Below, piece by piece: positions 8,131 to 15,572 of a stretch of DNA of 64,000 bases. The notes under the pieces are model-generated. The model did not search any database. It was given only the letters and a program-made list of their open reading frames with translations, and was not told the origin of the DNA. Every line of letters begins with the position of its first letter. Positions within the stretch are counted from its first letter, which is position 1. Source of the DNA: Flaviramulus sp. BrNp1-15 (GTDB lineage Bacteria > Bacteroidota > Bacteroidia > Flavobacteriales > Flavobacteriaceae); contig NZ_CP092099.1 in assembly GCF_022259695.1 (NCBI RefSeq), positions 104,471 through 168,470 of the forward strand, written 5' to 3'. Made by a program: the position numbers and the translations under genes.

Positions 8131-8763
8131 ATGAACACCTCAATTGTAATTGCAGATGATCATCCTTTGATGCTACGCGGTCTTACCGATTTTTTAACCT
8201 CTAGAGGTTTTAACATTGTAGGTAGTGCTGAAGACGGAAATACAGCATATAACCTAATAGTTAAATTAAAACCAGAAATTGCCATTCTTGATATTAGAAT
8301 GCCTCACAAAACTGGATTAGAAATTGCTGAAGCTTGTAAAAAAAACAACCTCCCAACAAAAGTAATTCTCATAACTTTTGATAAAGAAGAAGAGTTATAT
8401 GATAAGGCTAAAGCGTTTAATGTTTTTGGATATATTTTAAAAGAGTTTGCTATTGAAGAAATAGAAACTTGCATTAAAAGTGTTGTAAATAACACACCTT
8501 ATTTTAGTGAAGAAATTGCCTCTTATTTAGAAACCAATAATTCAATCCAAAAACCTATAGTTTTAGAGTCACTAACTAAATCTGAATTAAAAATAGTAAA
8601 ACTTATTTCTGAAAATAAAACCAGTCAAGATATTGCTGACGAATTATCAATTTCTGTTCGAACAGTTGATAAACACCGTAGTAATATTGTTGCCAAATTA
8701 GGTTTAGACAACAAACCTACTTCACTTTCTATTTGGGCAGGATTAAATAAAAGATTTTTATAA
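8131..8763 (+). CDS. NarL/FixJ-type (LuxR HTH) response regulator, orphan
   Basis: A 210-residue two-domain DNA-binding response regulator. The receiver domain (1-120) has the acidic pair D9/D10, the phospho-acceptor D54 (AILDIRMP), the switch residue T82 (LITFD) and K104 (YILKEF). The C-terminal LuxR HTH (about 145-205) contains LTKSELKIVKLISENKTSQDIADEL and RTVDKHRSNI. No sensor kinase gene is adjacent, so its input is unknown. Immediately downstream are two identical 7-2-7 inverted repeats of the NarL-dimer geometry (8766-8783 and 8910-8927), probable targets of this or a related regulator. Confidence 0.93.
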   Translation: MNTSIVIADDHPLMLRGLTDFLTSRGFNIVGSAEDGNTAYNLIVKLKPEIAILDIRMPHKTGLEIAEACKKNNLPTKVILITFDKEEELYDKAKAFNVFGYILKEFAIEEIETCIKSVVNNTPYFSEEIASYLETNNSIQKPIVLESLTKSELKIVKLISENKTSQDIADELSISVRTVDKHRSNIVAKLGLDNKPTSLSIWAGLNKRFL

Positions 8764-8765
8764 AA

Positions 8766-8783
8766 ATACGTAGAAGTGCGTAT
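8766..8783. promoter_or_regulatory. Putative NarL-type operator, copy 1
   Basis: TACGTAG-AA-GTGCGTA is an inverted repeat of two heptamers with 2-bp spacing, the geometry used by NarL dimers. The core is symmetrical out to AAAAATACG/CGTATTTTT. It starts three bases past the start of the stop codon of the response-regulator gene, so a terminator role is also possible. Confidence 0.45.
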
Positions 8784-8832
8784 TTTTTTAATCATTCATA
8801 TGAACTACATTTACAGTGCTATTAATTAGTTC

Positions 8833-8884
8833 TTAGGGAGAATTATAGAAAGCTCTAAATTGTAATGATTTAGAGCTTTCGCCT
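8833..8884 (+). ncRNA. Candidate small RNA 1
   Basis: If TATTAAT at 8820-8826 is the -7 element, a transcript of about 50 nt would run through GGGAGA to the 13-bp hairpin 8848-8860/8868-8880 with loop TGTAATG and the CCTTTT tail. No coding frame is visible. The 5' end is a guess. Confidence 0.3.
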
Positions 8885-8909
8885 TTTAAAAACATTCCAT
8901 AATATAAAA

Positions 8910-8927
8910 ATACGTAGAAGTGCGTAT
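8910..8927. promoter_or_regulatory. Putative NarL-type operator, copy 2
   Basis: Identical in core, loop and flanks to copy 1, and again 26 bp upstream of TTTACA. Unlike copy 1 it does not follow a coding sequence, which argues against a simple gene-terminator role. Confidence 0.45.
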
Positions 8928-8976
8928 TTTTTTTTTCCTGTTTGTAATATACTTTTACAATGCTATTAATCAACTC

Positions 8977-9029
8977 TTATTGGGAGATTTTTAAAAAACT
9001 CTGCGCCTTAGTGTGCAGAGTTTTTAACC
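8977..9029 (+). ncRNA. Candidate small RNA 2
   Basis: TTTG at 8941-8944 lies exactly 19 bp before TATTAATC (8964-8971), a fair -33/-7 pair. The transcript would carry TTATTGGGAGA and end at the hairpin AAAAACTCTGC/GCAGAGTTTTT (8994-9004/9015-9025). Paralogue of candidate 1. Confidence 0.35.
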
Positions 9030-9044
9030 CCCACTTAATTTAAA

Positions 9045-9146
9045 ATGAAGGAAGAAAACAACATACTCAATAAATGCTGTTACATTGGTTTAGTAATTTT
9101 AGTCATTGCAGTTATTACTATAAATATTTTTGTTTTCTTTATTTAG
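9045..9146 (+). CDS. 33-residue single-span membrane protein (small ORF)
   Basis: ATG at 9045, stop TAG at 9144-9146. The product starts MKEENNILNKCCYIGLVIL and continues as one hydrophobic helix of about 20 residues ending in VFFI: a charged N-terminus, two adjacent cysteines and a single membrane span. It sits between candidate small RNA 2 and the bidirectional terminator at 9164-9202. Typical of bacterial small membrane proteins, but with no homology evidence available here it may also be a chance ORF. Confidence 0.4.
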   Translation: MKEENNILNKCCYIGLVILVIAVITINIFVFFI

Positions 9147-9163
9147 TTAGTTAGTTTTTCAAT

Positions 9164-9202
9164 AAAAAAGGTGTTCCCTATAAATTAAGGAACACCTTTT
9201 TT
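9164..9202. terminator. Bidirectional terminator
   Basis: GGTGTTCC (9170-9177) pairs with GGAACACC (9189-9196), flanked by AAAAAA and TTTTTT. It closes the plus-strand small-RNA/small-ORF unit and the minus-strand sucAB transcript. Confidence 0.85.
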
Positions 9203-9232
9203 AAATATAATTATTTTTTGAGCTCTTTGAAA

Positions 9233-10441
9233 TTATAATTCCAAGGCCTTTTTTACATCGTTATTCATCAATAACTCAATAGGGTTCTCTAAAGCTTCTT
9301 TAACAGCCACTAAAAACCCAACACTTTCTTTACCATCAATAATTCTATGATCGTAAGATAGAGCTACATACATAATAGGTCGAATTTCAACTTTACCATC
9401 AACTGCTACAGGACGCTCAACAATATTATGCATTCCTAAAATACCACTTTGTGGTGGGTTAATTATTGGGGTTGATAACATACTACCAAATACACCTCCA
9501 TTAGAAATTGTAAATGTTCCACCTGTCATTTCATCAACGGTAATTTGTCCATCACGCGCACGAATTGCTAATCGTTTTACTTCAGACTCAACACCTCTAA
9601 AACTTAAGTTTTCTACATTTCGCATTACAGGAACCATTAAACCTTTAGGTCCAGAAACAGCAATACTAATATCACAGAAATCGTAAGAAATCATTTCTTT
9701 TCCATCAATCATTGAATTAACTGCTGGATACATTTTTAATGCTCTTACAACTGCTAGAGTGAAGAAACTCATAAACCCTAAACTAACACCGTGTTTAGAT
9801 TTAAATGTTTCTTTATATTCTTTCCTTAAAGCAAAAATAGGCGACATATCTACTTCGTTAAAAGTAGTTAACATTGCTGTAGTATTTTTAGCTTCTACCA
9901 AACGTTCTGCAACTTTACGACGAAGCATAGACATTTTACTTCTTGAAGAACCTCTATTACCTCCTGTTGGAGTTCCCATAGAAGGCACTGCTTTTACAGC
10001 ATCATCTTTTGTTATTCTTCCGTCTTTACCTGTTCCGTTTACTGATGCCGCATCAATACCTTTTTCTGCTAAAATCTTTTTAGCTGCTGGACTTGCAGAA
10101 CCTGTAGCGTAGGTTTTAGCTTCTGCTACTTCTTGTTTAGGCGCTTCAGCTTTAGGAGCTTCTTTCTTTTCTTCTTTTGGAGCATCAGTTCCTTCTGGTT
10201 TTGCTGCAGCTGTATCTATTAAACATACAATAGCTCCAACTGCTACCGCATCACCTTCTTCAGCTTTAAGCGTTATAGTTCCGCTTGCCTCAGCAGGTAA
10301 TTCAAGGGTTGCCTTATCGCTATCTACCTCAGCGATGGCTTGATCTTTTTCAACGTAATCTCCATCTTCCACTAGCCATGTTGCTATTTCCACTTCTGTA
10401 ATGGATTCCCCTGGCGAAGGCACTTTCATTTCTAAAATCAT
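9233..10441 (-). CDS. sucB: Dihydrolipoyllysine succinyltransferase (E2 of 2-oxoglutarate dehydrogenase)
   Basis: E2 core of the TCA-cycle 2-oxoglutarate dehydrogenase complex; transfers the succinyl group from lipoamide to CoA. The 402-residue protein has one lipoyl domain (1-75, lipoyl-lysine K43 in [12 protein letters not shown]), an Ala/Pro/Glu/Lys-rich linker (about 80-110), a peripheral subunit-binding domain (about 116-150, [20 protein letters not shown]) and the catalytic domain ending with SYDHRIIDG (catalytic H365, D369). It lies 38 bases downstream of sucA in one operon. E3 (lipoamide dehydrogenase) is not in the window. Confidence 0.96.
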   Translation of the reverse strand: MILEMKVPSPGESITEVEIATWLVEDGDYVEKDQAIAEVDSDKATLELPAEASGTITLKAEEGDAVAVGAIVCLIDTAAAKPEGTDAPKEEKKEAPKAEAPKQEVAEAKTYATGSASPAAKKILAEKGIDAASVNGTGKDGRITKDDAVKAVPSMGTPTGGNRGSSRSKMSMLRRKVAERLVEAKNTTAMLTTFNEVDMSPIFALRKEYKETFKSKHGVSLGFMSFFTLAVVRALKMYPAVNSMIDGKEMISYDFCDISIAVSGPKGLMVPVMRNVENLSFRGVESEVKRLAIRARDGQITVDEMTGGTFTISNGGVFGSMLSTPIINPPQSGILGMHNIVERPVAVDGKVEIRPIMYVALSYDHRIIDGKESVGFLVAVKEALENPIELLMNNDVKKALEL

Positions 10442-10479
10442 TCTTTATAATTTTAATGGTATCTTAAATTCTTTTTAAT

Positions 10480-13221
10480 CTATTCTTTATCAAAAACTGC
10501 ATTTATAACGCGTTGTTGTCTTCTTTTATCTCGTGTGCTGGATCCTGGCGCTGGCACAGAATTATATGGTCTTGAACAAACTTCTAACTTAACCAAATCC
10601 ATACGTTGTAACATATAACTCCAAGCTCCCATATTCTTAGGCTCTTCTTGTGCCCAAACATGCTTTTCAACATTTGGATAACGATTAATTACTTCCTGTA
10701 TTTTTTCAAAATGCAATGGAAATAATTGCTCTATTCTAACCAAAGCTACATCTTCTCTATTTAAATTTTCCCTTTCTGCTAATAAATCGTAATAAAATTT
10801 ACCTGTACAAAATACCAGTTTTTTAACTTTTTTAGGATTTATTGTATCATCTATTACTTCTTGGAATCTGCCTGTTGCTAATTCATTTATTGATGATACT
10901 GCTTTAGGGTGACGTAATAAACTTTTAGGAGTAAATACAATTAAAGGTTTTCTATAATCACGTTTTAATTGACGACGCAATAAATGGAAAAAATTGGCAG
11001 GTGTTGTACAATCTGCAACAATCATATTATCATTACCACATAATTGTAAATAACGCTCTATTCTTGCCGATGAATGTTCGGAACCTTGACCTTCATATCC
11101 ATGAGGTAGTAACACAACTATACCGTTTTGTGCTTTCCATTTATCTTCAGCTGCAGATAAATATTGGTCGAATATAATTTGCGCACCATTACTAAAATCT
11201 CCAAACTGAGCTTCCCATATAGTTAATGTATTTGGATTTGCCATAGCGTAACCATAATCAAAACCAAGTACACCATATTCTGATAAAAAGGAATTGTAAA
11301 TATACATTTGCCCTTTACTGTCTGGATTTGTATTTAATAAATTGATACGCTCTTCTGAGATTTCGTCCCTTAAAATAGCATGTCGATGGCTAAATGTACC
11401 GCGTTCTACATCTTGTCCAGAAATACGAACATTAAAACCCTCTTCCATTAAACTACCATAGGCTAAGGTTTCTGCCATACCCCAATCTAAGGTATCGGTT
11501 TCGAAAACCATTTTTGCACGACCATCTAAAATTCTTACAGCTTTACGTAAAAACTTAACGCCTTCTGGTACAGTGGAAACTATTCTTGAAATATTTTCTA
11601 GTTTACTTTTAGGATATTTTGTGTCTTCGGTTTCAAGCATAGCCTCAATACCCTTACGTTGAAACGCTGTCCAACGTTCTTCCATAAACTCTCTTACTTT
11701 TGAAGATTCAGCTTGTTTAGATTTTTCGTATTCACTTTCTAAAGTTGCTCTAAAATCATTTACAATTTTATCTACGTAACCTTGGTCAATTGTTTTTTCT
11801 TCAATTAACTTATCAGAATATATTTTGAAAGGATTTGGGTGTTTTGCTATGTTTTTATAAAGTTTTGGCTGCGTAAATCTAGGCTCATCGCCTTCGTTAT
11901 GTCCATATTTTCTATAACCTAATAAATCGATGTACACATCTTTTTTATATCGCATTCTATACTCTAAAGCCATTTCTACAGCATGAACAACTGCCTCGGC
12001 ATCATCTGCATTTACATGCAATACAGGAGACAGTGTTACTTTGGCAACATCTGTACAATACGTACTTGATCGGGCATCAAGATAATTAGTTGTAAAACCT
12101 ATTTGGTTATTTACAACTATATGAACCGTTCCTCCTGTTTTATACCCATTTAACTTACTCATTTGGGCTACCTCATAAGCAATTCCTTGACCTGCAATAG
12201 CAGCATCACCATGAACTATTATTGGTAAAATTTTAGAATCATCTCCATTATAATCACTATCTATTTTTGCTCTGGTAATACCTTCGGCCACTGGAGCAAC
12301 GGTTTCTAAATGTGATGGATTTGGAACCAAATTCATCTTAATATTTTTCCCGTTTTGATACGTTTTATCTAGTGTTAATCCTAAATGATACTTTACGTCT
12401 CCATCAATATTTTCGTCTTCAAAATCTTTTCCATCAAACTCACTAAAAAGCTCTCGCATTGGTTTTCTAAAAATGTTAACCAATGTACTTAAACGACCAC
12501 GATGTGCCATTCCTAACACACACTCTTTTACACCAAACTTTTCTACAGAATAATACAGTGCATTGCTAATAGCAGGAATTAAAGACTCTCCTCCTTCTAA
12601 AGAAAATCGCTTTTGACCTACATATTTTGTTTGTAAAAAGTTCTCGAAGTTAACTGCTTGGTTTAATTTTGAAAGAATATATTTCTTTTTTTCTGCTGAA
12701 AAACTAGGATGATTATCATTAACATTAAGTTTATCCTGCCACCACTTAATAACCTCTGGATTACGCAAATACATATACTCAACCCCTATAGAATCACAAT
12801 AAATATTCTCAAGATGCGTGATAATTTTACGTAAGGTTTGAGCACCAATACCCAAAATTTCTCCAGCATTAAAAACGGTATCTAAATCATTTTCAGATAA
12901 ATTAAAATTATGTAATTCTAATGTAGGCGTATAAGTTCTTCTACCTCTAACAGGGTTAGTTTTGGTAAACAAATGTCCTCGCATTCTATAACCATCAATA
13001 AGCCTAACTACTTGAAATTCTTTTTGAACATGCTCTGGTATTTGGGTAGAAACACCTTCTATAATCTCACCATTTAAACCATAGTTTTCGCTACCAAAAT
13101 CATAACCTTGAAAAAAGGCTCTCCAACTTGGTTCAACAGTATCTGGGTTTTCTAAATATTGATCGTATAAATCAGCAAAATAAGCTGTATGTGCTGCGTT
13201 TAAAAATGAAAATTTATCCAT
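10480..13221 (-). CDS. sucA: 2-oxoglutarate dehydrogenase E1 component
   Basis: Thiamine-diphosphate-dependent E1 that decarboxylates 2-oxoglutarate and passes the succinyl group to SucB. At 913 residues it is of the long SucA type. The N-terminus FLNAAHTAYFADLYDQYLENPDTVEPSW is the E2-binding segment of SucA. Further motifs include GMAHRGRLSTLVNIFRKP (active-site histidine region) and HGDAAIAGQGIAYE (ThDP binding), plus the transketolase-like C-terminal half with QGSEHSSARIERYLQL. First gene of the sucAB operon; a TATTTTTG -7 box (minus strand) lies at 13263-13270. Confidence 0.97.
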   Translation of the reverse strand: MDKFSFLNAAHTAYFADLYDQYLENPDTVEPSWRAFFQGYDFGSENYGLNGEIIEGVSTQIPEHVQKEFQVVRLIDGYRMRGHLFTKTNPVRGRRTYTPTLELHNFNLSENDLDTVFNAGEILGIGAQTLRKIITHLENIYCDSIGVEYMYLRNPEVIKWWQDKLNVNDNHPSFSAEKKKYILSKLNQAVNFENFLQTKYVGQKRFSLEGGESLIPAISNALYYSVEKFGVKECVLGMAHRGRLSTLVNIFRKPMRELFSEFDGKDFEDENIDGDVKYHLGLTLDKTYQNGKNIKMNLVPNPSHLETVAPVAEGITRAKIDSDYNGDDSKILPIIVHGDAAIAGQGIAYEVAQMSKLNGYKTGGTVHIVVNNQIGFTTNYLDARSSTYCTDVAKVTLSPVLHVNADDAEAVVHAVEMALEYRMRYKKDVYIDLLGYRKYGHNEGDEPRFTQPKLYKNIAKHPNPFKIYSDKLIEEKTIDQGYVDKIVNDFRATLESEYEKSKQAESSKVREFMEERWTAFQRKGIEAMLETEDTKYPKSKLENISRIVSTVPEGVKFLRKAVRILDGRAKMVFETDTLDWGMAETLAYGSLMEEGFNVRISGQDVERGTFSHRHAILRDEISEERINLLNTNPDSKGQMYIYNSFLSEYGVLGFDYGYAMANPNTLTIWEAQFGDFSNGAQIIFDQYLSAAEDKWKAQNGIVVLLPHGYEGQGSEHSSARIERYLQLCGNDNMIVADCTTPANFFHLLRRQLKRDYRKPLIVFTPKSLLRHPKAVSSINELATGRFQEVIDDTINPKKVKKLVFCTGKFYYDLLAERENLNREDVALVRIEQLFPLHFEKIQEVINRYPNVEKHVWAQEEPKNMGAWSYMLQRMDLVKLEVCSRPYNSVPAPGSSTRDKRRQQRVINAVFDKE

Positions 13222-13262
13222 TGTTCTATTTAATCCCGCTTAAGGGTAGTCAAAATATTTTC

Positions 13263-13270
13263 CAAAAATA
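13263..13270 (-). promoter_or_regulatory. -7 box of sucAB
   Basis: CAAAAATA on the plus strand reads TATTTTTG on the minus strand (TAnnTTTG), 42 bases before the sucA ATG. No clear TTTG is seen at -33. Confidence 0.45.
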
Positions 13271-13379
13271 CAACTTTTACTAAAATTAGATGTTTCTTTA
13301 ACTATATTTATGGTGTACTATTATAATTTAATTAATAAGTAGTATTTACATGTTAAATTTTTAATTATTTCTCATTCAA

Positions 13380-13910
13380 ATGAATTTATTTTTTTTAATT
13401 AATAAAAAAGCTGCTGTTAGTTTAGTAATAATCCTTTTTTGTGCTTTTAATTTAAATGCTCAAGAAACTAAAAGCAATTTCTGGAAAAATGTTAGATATG
13501 GAGGTGGTATTGGACTTAGTTTTGGAGATGGTTTTTTTAGCGGAACCATAGCACCAAGTGCCATTTATCAATTTGAAAATGATTTTGCATTAGGTTTAGG
13601 TCTAAATGCCACATTTAACAATCAAAAAAATGTATATAAGTCTACCATTTTAGGTGGAAGTTTGATTGGACTATTTAATGTAATTCCTGAATTACAACTT
13701 TCTGCAGAATTTGAGCAACTTAATGTAGATAGAAGATACGATGTTAATTTGAATATTGAAGACTACAACTATTGGGTACCCGCTTTATTTATAGGTGCAG
13801 GTTATAGAAGCGGTAATGTTACATTTGGCCTAAGATATGATGTGCTTTACGATGATGAAAAAAGTATTTACACAACCCCTTTGGCTCCTTTTATGAGGTT
13901 TTATTTTTAA
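13380..13910 (+). CDS. Secreted outer-membrane beta-barrel-like protein
   Basis: A 176-residue protein with a signal peptide (about 1-27: hydrophobic SLVIILFCAFNLNAQ, cut after NAQ) and then amphipathic beta strands (YGGGIGLSFGDGFF, NDFALGLGLNATF, GAGYRSGNVTFGLRYDVLY), ending in FMRFYF with a terminal Phe, as in barrels inserted by BAM. Function unknown. Homologues beside sucA are sometimes labelled alpha-ketoglutarate decarboxylase in flavobacterial genomes; nothing in this sequence (no ThDP motif, far too short, secreted) supports that name. Divergent from sucA, convergent with the Rrf2 gene (1 base between). Confidence 0.8.
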   Translation: MNLFFLINKKAAVSLVIILFCAFNLNAQETKSNFWKNVRYGGGIGLSFGDGFFSGTIAPSAIYQFENDFALGLGLNATFNNQKNVYKSTILGGSLIGLFNVIPELQLSAEFEQLNVDRRYDVNLNIEDYNYWVPALFIGAGYRSGNVTFGLRYDVLYDDEKSIYTTPLAPFMRFYF

Positions 13911-13911
13911 T

Positions 13912-14343
13912 TTATAGAGGCAAAAAAGAATTTCCCTGTTTAACATCAAAAGCCAATTCTTTAATAGTCTTGTTTTTTAACTTCTTTAATATTTTATTTC
14001 TCGATGGTCCTAAAATATGATGTAAAGGACATGGTTTATTCTCATCACATTTTTCTAAACTTAACATACAGTTGGTTAATTTGTGTTCATCATCTACAAC
14101 ATTTAAAATATTAATTACAGGTTGGTTCATATTTTCTTCATTTAAGTAGAACCCTCCTTTTGGCCCTCTAACAGAAGACACCATGTTTTCCCTAGCTAAT
14201 TCTTGAAGTAACTTTGCAATATACGCTTGTGGTACATTAATTGGTTTTGCAATTTCTTTAACCATTACTTTTTTTTCTTCACTAGATTCTATCGCTAAAA
14301 ATAGAATAGCTTTTATTGCATACTTTGAAGAGTTTGACAGCAT
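13912..14343 (-). CDS. Rrf2-family regulator with NsrR-like cysteines
   Basis: A 143-residue winged-helix regulator of the Rrf2 family (same fold as IscR, NsrR, RirA). The HTH lies at about 1-60 (SKYAIKAILFLAIES...INVPQAYIAKLLQELAREN), followed by the wing VSSVRGPKGGFYL. Three cysteines at C92, C99 and C105 (NCMLSLEKCDENKPC) match the Fe-S ligand triad of the family and are close to NsrR spacing. That makes sensing of nitric oxide or redox state plausible, fitting its divergent position to the nos operon. Two palindromes (14375-14390, 14392-14411) lie between it and the operon. Nitric oxide sensing is inferred. Confidence 0.88.
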   Translation of the reverse strand: MLSNSSKYAIKAILFLAIESSEEKKVMVKEIAKPINVPQAYIAKLLQELARENMVSSVRGPKGGFYLNEENMNQPVINILNVVDDEHKLTNCMLSLEKCDENKPCPLHHILGPSRNKILKKLKNKTIKELAFDVKQGNSFLPL

Positions 14344-14363
14344 AATACGTTTTAAAATTGGCG

Positions 14364-14371
14364 CAAAGGTA
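14364..14371 (-). promoter_or_regulatory. -7 box of the Rrf2 gene
   Basis: CAAAGGTA on the plus strand reads TACCTTTG on the minus strand (TAnnTTTG), 20 bases before the ATG. Its -33 position (about 14390-14393) falls at the junction between the two palindromes. Confidence 0.55.
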
Positions 14372-14374
14372 AAA

Positions 14375-14411
14375 AAGATATTTTTATCTTAAATATGATT
14401 TTTATCATATT
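14375..14411. promoter_or_regulatory. Two adjacent palindromic operators in the rrf2-nos intergenic region
   Basis: AAGATATTTTTATCTT (14375-14390) and AATATGATTTTTATCATATT (14392-14411) are perfect inverted repeats with A/T centres, 19 bp apart centre to centre. The second covers the -33 position of the nos promoter and the first borders that of the regulator gene. This suggests one regulator controlling both directions. Confidence 0.6.
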
Positions 14412-14430
14412 ATATTGTATTACAAGCTTA

Positions 14431-14438
14431 TAGTTTTG
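14431..14438 (+). promoter_or_regulatory. -7 box of the nos operon
   Basis: TAGTTTTG matches TAnnTTTG. It lies 21 bases before the ATG at 14460, which excludes the upstream TTG at 14415 as a start. No TTTG is present at -33; that position is inside the palindrome 14392-14411. Confidence 0.6.
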
Positions 14439-14459
14439 TTATCACTAAAATCAACTTTT

Positions 14460-14957
14460 ATGAAAACAACACTAAACATTGTAATGACATTATTCCTTGC
14501 ACTACTCATTAGCTGTGGTGGTAAAGAAGAAAAAAAGAAAGAAGGGTTTTCTTATGAAAAAAAGACACCAACAGAACAAACAGTAAAAAAAGAAGAAACG
14601 GTTCCAGCATCTCAAAAAGTAGATTTAGAAAATAAAGGTGTAGGGCCAATAAAATCTTTAGCTCTAAATGCAGAGATAGATCAAAAAATGGTGGCTCATG
14701 GAGCAGATGTATTCAAAAAAATGTGTACCGCTTGCCATAGACCAGATAAAAAATTTATTGGTCCAGCTCCAACAGGGCTTTTAGATCGAAGATCACCAGA
14801 GTGGGTTATGAATATGATTTTAAATCCTGAAGAAATGGTGCAAAAAGACCCATTGGCTAAGGAGTTATTAATTGAATTTAATGGTTCTCCTATGGCTAAT
14901 CAAAACCTTACTGAAGAAGAAGCCAGAGCTGTATTAGAATACTTCCGAACCCTATAA
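14460..14957 (+). CDS. Monohaem cytochrome c lipoprotein of the nos cluster
   Basis: A 165-residue lipoprotein: hydrophobic signal with lipobox LLIS-C19, a charged linker (20-70), then a class I cytochrome c domain. It has one haem site CTACH (C89, C92, H93) and a probable axial methionine in GSPMANQNLT near 143. As first gene of the nos operon it is the likely electron donor to NosZ, or a link from the menaquinol/cytochrome chain; that role is inferred from position. The promoter box at 14431-14438 and the lipobox fix the start at 14460. Confidence 0.88.
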   Translation: MKTTLNIVMTLFLALLISCGGKEEKKKEGFSYEKKTPTEQTVKKEETVPASQKVDLENKGVGPIKSLALNAEIDQKMVAHGADVFKKMCTACHRPDKKFIGPAPTGLLDRRSPEWVMNMILNPEEMVQKDPLAKELLIEFNGSPMANQNLTEEEARAVLEYFRTL

Positions 14958-14966
14958 TAATAACTA

Positions 14967-15545
14967 ATGAAAACAATTAAACAATTACTTTTTGTTTTTA
15001 CACTAGTAGCATTGATTTGTTCTTGTAAAAATGAAAACAAAGAAGCCTCAACGACCTCTACAGTTAATACAACTGAAAATGAATCAACAGAAAGAACCGG
15101 TCAAGCTTTTGTTACAGATGATGAAGCAACACCTAATTGTTTGCAAATTGCAATAAACTCGCCAGATCATAAAACACTTGTTGCTGCTGTACAAGCTGCA
15201 CAAGTAGAAAACGCACTAGTAAACGTTGGTCCGCTTACGGTTTTTGCACCTACCGATAGTGCATTTGATGCATTGCCAGAAGGTACAGTAGAAAATTTAG
15301 TAAAATCTGAAAATAAAGCTACACTTGCTAATATTTTAAAATATCATGTAACCCCAGGAAATTTAAGTACTACTATTTTAACAAAACTTCCAAAATTGGG
15401 TCAAGCAAATAATCAATATGTACAAGTAGAAGTTATTGATGGAAAACCAGTAATTGGTGGAGCAAATATTATTGCAAGCGTTAAAGCTGGTAATGGTATT
15501 GTACATGTAATTGATAAAGTATTATTACCTCCAACCGAAGAATAA
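14967..15545 (+). CDS. Fasciclin-domain lipoprotein of the nos cluster
   Basis: A 192-residue lipoprotein with signal and lipobox (LVALICSC, Cys near 20), a Ser/Thr/Asn-rich linker, and one fasciclin (FAS1) domain at about 60-190. The FAS1 hallmarks are present: NVGPLTVFAPTDSAFDALP (H1 box) and NGIVHVIDKVLLPP (H2 box). FAS1 domains usually mediate adhesion or protein contacts. Its place 9 bases after the cytochrome gene and 27 bases before nosZ suggests a periplasmic accessory or scaffolding role in N2O reduction, which is inference. Confidence 0.88.
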   Translation: MKTIKQLLFVFTLVALICSCKNENKEASTTSTVNTTENESTERTGQAFVTDDEATPNCLQIAINSPDHKTLVAAVQAAQVENALVNVGPLTVFAPTDSAFDALPEGTVENLVKSENKATLANILKYHVTPGNLSTTILTKLPKLGQANNQYVQVEVIDGKPVIGGANIIASVKAGNGIVHVIDKVLLPPTEE

Positions 15546-15572
15546 AAAGCACTAACTAAAATTTATATAACG

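Larger units (their letters stand above)
8762..9025 (+). repeat. Tandem pair of ~144-bp regulatory/small-RNA units
   Basis: Two copies in direct order, offset by exactly 144 bp over the first 75 bp. Each has (i) an extended inverted repeat with core ATACGTAGAAGTGCGTAT (8766-8783; 8910-8927), (ii) at the same distance TTTACARTGCTATTAAT (8810-8826; 8954-8970), (iii) CTTA (8832; 8976) and GGGAGA (8836; 8982), and (iv) a terminator-type hairpin of unrelated sequence (8848-8880; 8994-9025). The hairpin bases differ while structure and flanking blocks are kept, which suggests selection on two small transcripts rather than a recent duplication. The palindromes with their T-runs could instead be terminators of the response-regulator gene. 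Confidence 0.6.

Noticed and set aside
8762..9025. Considered as a short CRISPR array
   Set aside because: Only two repeats, each embedded in a longer conserved unit; the palindrome plus terminator structure and the 144-bp period do not fit CRISPR.
14415..14459. TTG start for the nos cytochrome c
   Set aside because: It lies upstream of the -7 box 14431-14438, and the lipoprotein signal begins at 14460.
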